From Bacillota bacterium (GTDB lineage: Bacteria; Bacillota; Clostridia; Christensenellales; Aristaeellaceae), in assembly GCA_023392515.1 (NCBI GenBank), contig JAEVYX010000144.1:1-7745 (forward strand): a stretch of 7,745 nt of DNA, written 5' to 3'. Of this stretch, positions 1 to 5,906 are shown one piece after another. The notes below the pieces were generated by a model. It made no database searches. It saw only the letters and a list, made by a program, of their open reading frames with translations, and had not been told where the DNA came from. Position numbers and translations under genes: made by a program. Position 1 is the first letter of the stretch. The number at the start of each line of letters is the position of its first letter.

Positions 1-7
1 GTTTTGC

Positions 8-37
8 TTGACTGTCCATGACTTTTCCACATATAAT
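8..37 (+). promoter_or_regulatory. sigma-A type promoter of the two-component operon
   Basis: TTGACT at 8-13 and a perfect TATAAT at 32-37 are separated by 18 bp, close to the vegetative consensus. The predicted transcription start is near 44. That leaves a leader of about 47 nt before the ATG at 91 but only about 8 nt before the alternative TTG at 52, so the promoter itself favours the ATG. An imperfect direct repeat, TGACTGTCCA (9-18) and TGACTTTTCCA (19-29), overlaps the -35 box and spacer and could be a regulator site. Confidence 0.75.
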
Positions 38-75
38 AAATTTGTATTGATTTGCACGAGAGAAAAAGCATTACT

Positions 76-85
76 GGGAGAAGGG
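76..85 (+). promoter_or_regulatory. ribosome binding site that fixes the kinase start at 91
   Basis: The purine run GGGAGAAGGG ends 5 nt before the ATG at 91, and its GGAG core ends 10 nt before it. The in-frame TTG at 52 has no comparable site upstream. I therefore take 91 as the start. Confidence 0.7.
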
Positions 86-90
86 CGTTC

Positions 91-1902
91 ATGCACCCAA
101 AGACACCCAAATATTTACTTTTATTACTTTCTATATTTTTTTTGTTAGCAGCTGCTTTAATTTGCAAAGCCTTGCTTGATCCCAAGGCCAGGATACAAGG
201 AAGCAGCCGCTATGAGCCGATATCCATAACCGGCGAATACAGACTCAACGACAATCAAACCTATAAGCCTTTTACAGATCCCACCGTTTTTGACATATCC
301 ATACCTACGACGGTACATGTGATTGGTCATTTCAATAAGGACATCGAGAAAAATCAAAAGCTAATTATGCGCATCAACAACCTGCGTGTGCAGCTTTTTG
401 TCAATGGAGAGAAAGTTTTTTCCTTCGGTGATGAGGGCACATATCCTGACTTTATCAAATCGGCTGGCGGTGTTTTTACAAGTTTTGCGTCAAATGGTAT
501 TTCTAAAGACGATATAGTCGAGCTAACTCTTTCCAACGTCTATACAAACAGCATACCTACCGCTTTCAGCGATTTTTTTCATTTATTGTCTGTAGGCTCC
601 GAGTACGCGGTTTATACCAACCTAATAGGTAGTCATCGCTTTAGTCTTATCATCAGCATCCTATCTTTTATCATCGGCTTGATCATGCTCATTGCCTCGC
701 TTTTTACGCGGCGAATGAATGCGGGCGGAACAACGCATTATGCCTATCTGGCAGGCTTCATCATCGCTAGCGGCGGCTGGTTTTTATCCGGCTCCCCGAT
801 CATATCGTTGCTGATCCCTTATCCTACTTTTAACGAAATCCTCTATACGCTCAGCATTTTCTTCATGTCGGTCCTGTTTCTTCTCTATGCTCTGGCATTT
901 GTGAAAAGTAAATTGCGGCGGATGCTACAGTTTCTTATTAGCATCATCATACTAACCATGACCATCAGCATCCTGCTACAGCATTTGGGCGTGACCGACC
1001 TTTATGTGCTGCTGACATATCATCTGCTGATCATTCTGGTAACCATATTTATCTATGCAGGCTGCCTGCTGTATGAGGTTGTACATCTACATTCCAATAC
1101 TGCGCACACAGCCATGGGTTCCCTTCTTATTCTTTCCTTGGGTGCGATGGCGGATATGCTCAACTATTTCTTCGGATTCTATCTGTTCAATATCGGGTAT
1201 AGGATTGCATTCTTGGTTTTCGCAGCGCTGCAGCTCATACAACTGCTTAAACTGCTTAGGGAGAATGTGATGAAGATGCAAAAATATGCCCAGATGGAAA
1301 ATGAATTGCTTCAAAGCAGAATTTCAGTGATGCTCAGCCAAATCAAGCCTCACTTTTTATACAATACACTCAATGGGATTAGCGCGCTCTGCTTGACCGC
1401 CCCTAATAAGGCGGAGGAAGCTATCTGTACCCTGTCAAGCTATCTGAGAGGAAATATACAGTCGCTGGAGACACAGAATCCTGTGCCCTTTGAAGAAGAG
1501 ATGACCCATATTAAAAACTATGTGGACATAGAAAAAATGCGTTTTGGCGACAGGTTGAAATTTGAAAGTGATATTGGATATTCTGATTTCAGGGTTCCTG
1601 CTCTCGCTTTACAAACGCTGGTGGAGAATTCCATCCGGCATGGGGTTAGCCTGCGTCCGGAAGGCGGGACCGTGACAATCAAAACGGAGCTTCAGGATAC
1701 TTATGCTGTAATCCGCATCATTGATGATGGCCTGGGATTTGACCAAACCGATAAAAGCGAAAGTGACAACGGCATTGGACTTCGTAACGCAAGAATGCGC
1801 TTGCAATACATGATGAATGCGGAAATGGTCGTTAAAAGCGAACCTAACCAGGGTACGGCTGTTACTATCAGGATTCCGGTGGAACAGGGGGAAAGCATAT
1901 GA
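91..1902 (+). CDS. LytS-like membrane sensor histidine kinase
   Basis: This is a sensor histidine kinase of 603 residues from the ATG at 91. A first membrane segment (about 8-27) is followed by an extracytoplasmic region (about 28-180). Its predicted strands and the phrase LFVNGEKVFSFGD suggest a jelly-roll, 7TMR-DISM-like sensor. Six or seven membrane helices follow (about 184-385), then a helical linker. The kinase core is of the His_kinase (PF06580) type. The phosphoacceptor is His421 in QIKPHFLYNTLNG, the N-box is LVENSIRHG with Asn513, and the ATP-lid glycines lie in DDGLGF (545-550) and GIGLRN (561-566). All key residues are present, so it should be active. It overlaps the response regulator gene by 4 nt (ATGA), which indicates translational coupling. 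The ligand is unknown. The extracytoplasmic domain is assigned from general pattern only; the kinase class is secure. Confidence 0.93.
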   Translation: MHPKTPKYLLLLLSIFFLLAAALICKALLDPKARIQGSSRYEPISITGEYRLNDNQTYKPFTDPTVFDISIPTTVHVIGHFNKDIEKNQKLIMRINNLRVQLFVNGEKVFSFGDEGTYPDFIKSAGGVFTSFASNGISKDDIVELTLSNVYTNSIPTAFSDFFHLLSVGSEYAVYTNLIGSHRFSLIISILSFIIGLIMLIASLFTRRMNAGGTTHYAYLAGFIIASGGWFLSGSPIISLLIPYPTFNEILYTLSIFFMSVLFLLYALAFVKSKLRRMLQFLISIIILTMTISILLQHLGVTDLYVLLTYHLLIILVTIFIYAGCLLYEVVHLHSNTAHTAMGSLLILSLGAMADMLNYFFGFYLFNIGYRIAFLVFAALQLIQLLKLLRENVMKMQKYAQMENELLQSRISVMLSQIKPHFLYNTLNGISALCLTAPNKAEEAICTLSSYLRGNIQSLETQNPVPFEEEMTHIKNYVDIEKMRFGDRLKFESDIGYSDFRVPALALQTLVENSIRHGVSLRPEGGTVTIKTELQDTYAVIRIIDDGLGFDQTDKSESDNGIGLRNARMRLQYMMNAEMVVKSEPNQGTAVTIRIPVEQGESI

Positions 1903-2726
1903 GAATTCTTTATGTGGACGATGAAGAGCTCGCTGTAAAAAAATTTGAGCTCATTGCGGGCCAGATTCCCGGCATCACCGCGACCCACACCTGTCTTAAG
2001 GCAGAGGATGCGCTTCATTATGCAAAGGGAAACGCTCTTGATGTGGTGTTTCTCGATATTGAAATGCCGGGCATTCGCGGACTCGATCTCGCAAGGGCCC
2101 TCAAGAAGATAGATGAAAACCTACGCATATTTTTCCTGACGGCGTACGATCAATATGCTCTTGAAGCCTTTAATGTGGACGCGCTGGGGTATTTCCTCAA
2201 GCCCTTCACCAAGGATACATTGGAAAGGGCACTGGATAAAGCGCGGCGCGTGCGCAGTGTACCGAAGAAAATCGTATACATTCAAACAATTCCCTCCTTT
2301 GATGTGTATATTGATGGCGATCTATACCCTATCTCAAGTCCTAAGCCCAAGGAGCTGCTGGCACTGCTGGTGGATAGAAACGGCGGCTCCATTTCCTCCA
2401 GGCAGGCGATTTCTCTGCTCTGGGAGGACAAGCCCGATGATGAAAATACGAAGGCACTTTTCCGAATGACCTGCAAGCGGCTGCGTGAAATATTGATAAG
2501 CGCCGGGATCGGATTTATACTGGGCACGGAAGGATCGCTAAAGTTCATACGCCCTGAAACCTTTGCCAGCGATTATTTTCGGTTTTTAAAGGGAGACCAG
2601 GAAACAACGGCTAAGTACAATGGGGAATACATGATGGAATATTCCTGGGCGGAGGAAACCAACGCCAGAATGACAAACATGAAATACACAAGGGAATCAA
2701 AGGCCAGGCAAATGACTGTTCATTGA
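1899..2726 (+). CDS. SAPR-type response regulator (receiver plus winged helix)
   Basis: This cytoplasmic response regulator of 275 residues is the evident partner of the upstream kinase. GGGGG at 1887-1891 serves its ATG. Receiver domain, about 1-120: acidic pocket Asp7/Asp8, phosphoacceptor Asp53 in FLDIEMPG, switch Thr81 and Lys101-Pro102. The output domain (about 137-215) is not LytTR. The stretch PKELLALLVDRNGG, followed by a helical recognition segment and a beta wing near GTEGSLKFI, fits the OmpR-like winged helix of two-component SAPR regulators (COG3947 type). The segment NGEYMMEYSWAE (241-252) resembles the start of a BTAD helical domain, but only about 35 more residues remain, so this is a short form. 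SARP and OmpR-family proteins commonly bind direct repeats at 10-11 bp spacing, which makes the repeats at 2826-2846 a candidate target. Confidence 0.9.
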   Translation: MRILYVDDEELAVKKFELIAGQIPGITATHTCLKAEDALHYAKGNALDVVFLDIEMPGIRGLDLARALKKIDENLRIFFLTAYDQYALEAFNVDALGYFLKPFTKDTLERALDKARRVRSVPKKIVYIQTIPSFDVYIDGDLYPISSPKPKELLALLVDRNGGSISSRQAISLLWEDKPDDENTKALFRMTCKRLREILISAGIGFILGTEGSLKFIRPETFASDYFRFLKGDQETTAKYNGEYMMEYSWAEETNARMTNMKYTRESKARQMTVH

Positions 2727-2741
2727 TAAAAAAACCATTTG

Positions 2742-2779
2742 TGCCGCTGTCGTCCATCCGTCAACGGCATGTTTTTTTT
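2742..2779 (+). terminator. intrinsic terminator after the response regulator
   Basis: TGCCGCTG (2742-2749) pairs with CAACGGCA (2762-2769) with one mismatch, and eight T residues follow (2772-2779). It lies 15 nt after the stop codon. A run of seven A residues (2728-2734) before the stem could pair with the T-tract. The stem is moderate, so readthrough into the downstream genes is possible. Confidence 0.65.
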
Positions 2780-2799
2780 CTACTCCATGGGATAAAATA

Positions 2800-2808
2800 T
2801 GCTATATT
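2800..2808 (+). promoter_or_regulatory. candidate extended -10 promoter
   Basis: TG-C-TATATT is an extended -10 element. No convincing -35 box lies 16-18 bp upstream. It would start transcripts near 2815, placing the direct repeats at 2826-2846 just inside the leader. It is an alternative to the promoter candidate at 2859-2888. Confidence 0.35.
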
Positions 2809-2825
2809 TCTGCGGTTTGTATGCA

Positions 2826-2846
2826 TGTTACGCCCCTGTTACGCCC
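2826..2846 (+). repeat. tandem 10-bp direct repeats with 11-bp period (candidate operator)
   Basis: TGTTACGCCC occurs at 2826-2835 and, identically, at 2837-2846, so the two copies lie on the same helix face. They are 13 bp upstream of a possible -35 box (TTTACT, 2859-2864). Further TTAC tetramers lie at 2853 and 2864, again 11 bp apart. The layout matches the tandem sites of OmpR/SARP-type winged-helix regulators, such as the one encoded just upstream. The repeat is seen directly; its role as an operator is inferred. Confidence 0.55.
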
Positions 2847-2858
2847 TTTCCATTACTC

Positions 2859-2888
2859 TTTACTTACAGGAGGCAGATTTCTGATAAT
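2859..2888 (+). promoter_or_regulatory. candidate activated promoter of the micropeptide/inhibitor unit
   Basis: TTTACT (2859-2864) and GATAAT (2883-2888) are separated by 18 bp. Both boxes deviate from consensus, as expected for an activator-dependent promoter. The direct repeats end 13 bp upstream of the -35 box. The predicted start near 2895 falls at the foot of the leader stem at 2892-2948. Confidence 0.35.
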
Positions 2889-2891
2889 TGC

Positions 2892-2948
2892 CTGCGTATG
2901 GTGCGAAGCACAGCAATGCATACTGATACTTAAAACGCGCATATGCAG
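2892..2948 (+). promoter_or_regulatory. leader stem-loop upstream of the micropeptide gene
   Basis: CTGCGTATG (2892-2900) pairs with CATATGCAG (2940-2948) over 9 bp with one G-U pair. Directly inside it, GTGC-GAA-GCAC (2901-2911) forms a small hairpin. The structure ends 10 nt before the G-rich ribosome binding site at 2959-2965. It could influence translation or RNA stability. I recognise no known riboswitch class. Confidence 0.4.
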
Positions 2949-2971
2949 AAAAACAAGCAGGGGGGATCATA

Positions 2972-3079
2972 ATGAAAAAGAACATCGGCAGCATCCTTGC
3001 CGGTGTATGCTCGCTCATTGTTCTGATTCTTTGCCTCCTCCTTCTCTTGTTTGGTAAGAGTCTGTCAAAAGGTATCTGA
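2972..3079 (+). CDS. 35-residue single-pass membrane peptide
   Basis: This short reading frame starts with ATG 6 nt after AGGGGGG (2959-2965), a very strong ribosome binding site. The 35-residue product begins MKKNIGSILAG, then has an uninterrupted hydrophobic stretch (about 8-27) rich in Leu, Ile and Val with Cys13 and Cys21, and ends GKSLSKGI with basic residues. That is the profile of a single-pass membrane micropeptide. There is no lipobox and no mature domain after the hydrophobic part, so it is neither a lipoprotein nor a typical secretion precursor. It ends 31 nt before the inhibitor gene and probably shares its transcript. I do not recognise a family. It might modulate the kinase or the secreted protein, or be a toxin-like hydrophobic peptide; none of these is shown by the sequence. 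Confidence 0.6.
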   Translation: MKKNIGSILAGVCSLIVLILCLLLLLFGKSLSKGI

Positions 3080-3110
3080 TAAGCAATTTAAACAAAGGAG
3101 GAAACGAAAA

Positions 3111-4808
3111 ATGAAAAAATGGATATCTTTACTTTTGGCATTCTTGATGTTGGTGCCCGGCTTTGCGGCGATGGAGGGTACGGGAAATAAAACGGTGACG
3201 GTCTCCCTCGCGGAGAATCCGACGACGGGCTTTCTGTGGCGTTATGCATTCAGCAATGATGGTATTCTGCATGAGGTTGCTAACGAGTACAAGGTGGATG
3301 ACATTTCCGGAACATTGGACGGTGCTGGCGGCACTCATGTTTGGACCTTTGAAGGTGCGGCAGAAGGCGAAGTTACGGTGAATTTCGTATACGCCCGGCC
3401 ATGGGAAATCGATGTGGCACCGGCTCAGGTGATCAGTTATACGTATCGCGTGGATGCAGATGGGCAGGCGACTTTGCTAAGTATGGCAGATGTGTCTGAA
3501 AACGATGTGACAATGGCTTTTGCCGGCAATCCTACGACTGGGTATGATTGGAGCTATACATTCAGTCAGGAAGGTATACTTTCCGAGGTTTCCAATCAAT
3601 ACGAACCCGGTGAAAACGCAGCGGAGCTGGTAGGTGCCGGCGGAATACATTCCTGGTATTTTGAGGCCGTGGCACCGGGAGATGTCACCGTGACTTTTAC
3701 CTATGCACAGCCTTGGAGCAATGAGATACCCGCCGAAACCAAAACCTTTTCGTTCCATGTGGACGATGATAAAAAGGTGACTCTTGACGGCGAAAAAATG
3801 CCGGTGATGGAATCCTTGGATGCTTCTTCCGAAGCGCAGAAGACAGGCCTGGATACCGTCACCCTGCCACAAGCCCCCATCGAAGAGAATACGGCGGTCA
3901 CCGTTCCGCTCAAGAAGTTCACCCTCCAGGCGCAAGCCAAATCGGTGAATGTAGGCCAAACGCTTCCTACGGAAATCGTATTGAACCCCAATGATGCTAC
4001 CGTAAAAGCGTTCACCTATAAATCCTCAAACAACAAGGTTGCTGTAGTGGATGAAAATGGCGTAGTGATGGGAATCAAGGCTGGCAAGGCTACGATTACT
4101 GCCACGGCTGCGGATGGCAGTAAAAAGAAGGCCAGCATTTCGATAAAGGTCACACAGCCCCCCACGGGTATGCATTTCTCTAAGCCTGACGTTCGCGTTG
4201 GGGTGAAAAGCCACACAACCATCAGTGCTATCATGGAACCTAAAAACGCTGTGAAAGGTGATGTGACCTGGGTTAGCAGTGACCCTGCCATTGCTACGGT
4301 CGAAGGCACCTCAACCAAGGCAAAGATCTATGGCCACAAATGGGGTCGCTGCACAGTGACTGCCACTGCTAAAGAGGGTGGTTATACGGCTTCCATCCAT
4401 GTTAATGTGGGCAATCTGCTCAAGGCCGTGGCGGTCGACAGCATTGAAATCAAGGATGGCAAACCGTATATCGTGCTGAAAAACAAAAGCGATATGAACA
4501 TTACTCAGGTTCGTTATGAGATGGTCGGATTCGACATTCAGGGGAATCCCATCCAGATGAGTACCTTGGGCGATACCCTGATGGGAGGCTACAACCACCC
4601 GCTGGCTCCCAACGAATATTCCAAGCATGGCCAGTTCACCTTCTACCAAGCCGCCGATTATACAGGCTTGTCCCATCTCTCCATTGCTATCACCGGCTGG
4701 ATGACAGATACCGGGTATTATAATAACAATGGTATACTAAAGCATGACTACAACATTGCAGAAAAATACTACGAGTGGGTAGACTGCAATAGCAAGCTGC
4801 TTCAGTAA
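3111..4808 (+). CDS. secreted protein with two chagasin-type inhibitor domains and two Big_2 domains
   Basis: The start is the ATG at 3111, with AAAGGAGG (3094-3101) 9 nt upstream; the product has 565 residues. A signal peptide spans about 1-20 (MKKW, hydrophobic core, cut near GFAA). Two Inhibitor_I42 (chagasin) domains follow. The first (about 27-116) has NPTTGFLW (36-43), GAGG (71-74) and RPW (96-98). The second (about 130-220) has NPTTGYDW (140-147), GAGG (175-178) and QPW (200-202). In chagasin these three loops block the active site of papain-family cysteine peptidases. Two Big_2 Ig-like domains occupy about 267-348 and 352-433, often found in surface or wall-associated proteins. The last 130 residues (436-565) form a further domain I cannot name. 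No LPXTG motif or C-terminal membrane anchor is present, so the protein is probably released or held by non-covalent contact. The target peptidase is unknown. Confidence 0.9.
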   Translation: MKKWISLLLAFLMLVPGFAAMEGTGNKTVTVSLAENPTTGFLWRYAFSNDGILHEVANEYKVDDISGTLDGAGGTHVWTFEGAAEGEVTVNFVYARPWEIDVAPAQVISYTYRVDADGQATLLSMADVSENDVTMAFAGNPTTGYDWSYTFSQEGILSEVSNQYEPGENAAELVGAGGIHSWYFEAVAPGDVTVTFTYAQPWSNEIPAETKTFSFHVDDDKKVTLDGEKMPVMESLDASSEAQKTGLDTVTLPQAPIEENTAVTVPLKKFTLQAQAKSVNVGQTLPTEIVLNPNDATVKAFTYKSSNNKVAVVDENGVVMGIKAGKATITATAADGSKKKASISIKVTQPPTGMHFSKPDVRVGVKSHTTISAIMEPKNAVKGDVTWVSSDPAIATVEGTSTKAKIYGHKWGRCTVTATAKEGGYTASIHVNVGNLLKAVAVDSIEIKDGKPYIVLKNKSDMNITQVRYEMVGFDIQGNPIQMSTLGDTLMGGYNHPLAPNEYSKHGQFTFYQAADYTGLSHLSIAITGWMTDTGYYNNNGILKHDYNIAEKYYEWVDCNSKLLQ

Positions 4809-4900
4809 CGGGTTCATACTCGCTTCATGCCTCCGGATGTGGAAGCGGATTTCGTTCAAAGCAGCCGAAACTGTATTCTGGCATCCCTTGATTCGTTCGG
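4809..4900. other. 3' untranslated stretch, no gene
   Basis: No coding frame with a ribosome binding site is seen. A small inverted repeat, CGCTTC (4821-4826) with GAAGCG (4842-4847), could fold but is not followed by a T-tract. The rest of the convergent gap up to 5139 holds the two opposing terminators and otherwise looks featureless. Confidence 0.5.
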
Positions 4901-4958
4901 ACAAGGTTGCCGCCCCCCCCTTTTGGCGGGGCGGCTGCGACCTTGTTCTTCTTTTTTT
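4901..4958 (+). terminator. strong intrinsic terminator after the inhibitor gene
   Basis: ACAAGGTTGC (4901-4910) pairs with GCGACCTTGT (4937-4946), and the inner arm CCGCCCCCCC pairs with GGCGGGGCGG (4925-4934), giving a long GC-rich stem with one mismatch and a small bulge. A T-rich tail (TTCTTCTTTTTTT) follows. It includes a run of eight C residues at 4913-4920. It ends the plus-strand transcript 93 nt after the stop codon. Confidence 0.85.
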
Positions 4959-5081
4959 CGGCACGCTCCTCATTTTGCACACTTATCCCTAATTTTTCCC
5001 GGACACAATATCATCAGCGCCGGTCATTTCTCAAGTTATACAGGAAATGTATGTTCCTGTGTGTATTTCCATTATGAAACG

Positions 5082-5107
5082 AAAAACCCAGCCGGTTAAC
5101 GGCTGGG
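5082..5107 (-). terminator. intrinsic terminator of the minus-strand operon
   Basis: Read on the minus strand, CCCAGCCG-TTAAC-CGGCTGGG is a perfect 8-bp stem with a 5-nt loop. It is followed by TTTTT and a T-rich stretch (complement of 5075-5086). It lies 32 nt after the stop codon of the zinc-ribbon gene. Confidence 0.85.
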
Positions 5108-5139
5108 CCAAGCGTCTGTTGCAATCTTTAAGGTATTGG

Positions 5140-5844
5140 CTATTGAATGATCATCCGGCCGCAGGTTTCGCATTCGACCACGGTGTTTCCTGACTTGATG
5201 GAGCGTACCACCACCGAGGGAAGCGACATATTGCAGCCTCCGCACTGGTCGTTGAGCAGACGGGCCATGGGGGGGATGCTGTGCAGCTTGATATTTTTGT
5301 ACTTCTCCATAAATTCAGGCTGGATGCCCTTTGCTTTTTCAGCGGCTGCAGCCCGCTGCTTTTCCAAGGCGGCCATTTTCTCTTTGTATTCCACATCGTA
5401 GACGGCCTTTAGGTGATCAAAATCAGCCTTGACCTTGGCGGCCTTGACACGGACCTCATGCTGCTGGTGATCCCGGTCGCCGGCATCTTTGCGGATATGC
5501 TTCATCTCCTGTTCAAAGCCGGAGATGGTATCCATCAGCCTTTTGGCCTCATTGCTGAACTGGCGGGCAGCCTCTAGGTTATCGGGGGACTCGTTTTCAA
5601 AACGAGCCTGCAAAGCCTTCAATTGCTCTTCAGTGCGCAGAACCGCATCCTTTATCACGTCGATCCGGTCGCTCATCACCAGCACTTCCCCTTCGATGCG
5701 CTTGATGATGTTTTGCTGCTCCATTAAAAAGTCACGGCTTTTAACCAGCTTGACGCGGTTGGGGGAACGGCGGATTTCATTTTCCATACGGTCCGCCTCC
5801 ATATCCGCCAGCTGATACTCCCAAAGCATTTCCAATTGATCCAC
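5140..5844 (-). CDS. coiled-coil C4-type zinc-ribbon protein (COG1579 family)
   Basis: This 234-residue protein starts with GTG at 5844, 7 nt after AAGGAGG (complement of 5852-5858). Residues about 10-180 are charged and helical with heptad-like spacing, a long coiled-coil hairpin. The C-terminal zinc ribbon carries Cys201-x2-Cys204 (CGGC) and Cys225-x2-Cys228 (CETC), so all four ligands are present (zf-RING_7 type, PF02591). The family is annotated as a possible nucleic-acid-binding protein, and its exact role is not established. It is the last gene of the operon, separated from the Nif3-family gene by 62 nt that include a possible attenuator, and followed by a clear terminator. Linkage to Nif3-family and trmK genes is common in Firmicutes. 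Confidence 0.9.
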   Translation of the reverse strand: MDQLEMLWEYQLADMEADRMENEIRRSPNRVKLVKSRDFLMEQQNIIKRIEGEVLVMSDRIDVIKDAVLRTEEQLKALQARFENESPDNLEAARQFSNEAKRLMDTISGFEQEMKHIRKDAGDRDHQQHEVRVKAAKVKADFDHLKAVYDVEYKEKMAALEKQRAAAAEKAKGIQPEFMEKYKNIKLHSIPPMARLLNDQCGGCNMSLPSVVVRSIKSGNTVVECETCGRMIIQ

Positions 5845-5868
5845 AAAAAGGCCTCCTTCATGTCAGTC

Positions 5869-5892
5869 CAAAACAAAAGCGGAAGCTCCGCT
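5869..5892 (-). terminator. weak internal terminator or attenuator
   Basis: On the minus strand AGCGGA-GCT-TCCGCT (5892-5878) forms a 6-bp stem with a 3-nt loop, followed by TTTGTTT. It lies 14 nt after the Nif3-family stop codon and about 25 nt before the zinc-ribbon GTG. The short stem suggests partial termination, lowering expression of the last gene, or 3'-end processing. Confidence 0.4.
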
Positions 5893-5906
5893 GTGTCATG
5901 TCTGGC

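Noticed and set aside
52..90. TTG at 52 as the kinase start
   Set aside because: It lies only about 8 nt after the predicted transcription start and has no ribosome binding site. The ATG at 91 has a good site and begins right before the first membrane helix.
2821..3057. 78-codon frame on the plus strand in the leader region
   Set aside because: No ribosome binding site, irregular composition, and it overlaps the well-supported micropeptide gene and the leader structure in another frame.
2972..3079. Lipoprotein reading of the micropeptide
   Set aside because: LAGVC has an extra residue compared with a lipobox (L-A-G-C), and no mature domain follows the cysteine.
3051..3110. TTG at 3051 as the start of the inhibitor protein
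   Set aside because: It would put 20 mostly charged residues before a normal signal peptide and lies inside the micropeptide gene. The ATG at 3111 has a near-perfect Shine-Dalgarno site.
3477..3959. 160-codon minus-strand frame inside the inhibitor gene
   Set aside because: It is antisense to clear I42 domain coding sequence, has no recognisable motifs and no supporting start signal.
4827..5099. 90-codon plus-strand frame after the inhibitor gene
   Set aside because: It runs through two terminator hairpins and lacks a ribosome binding site.
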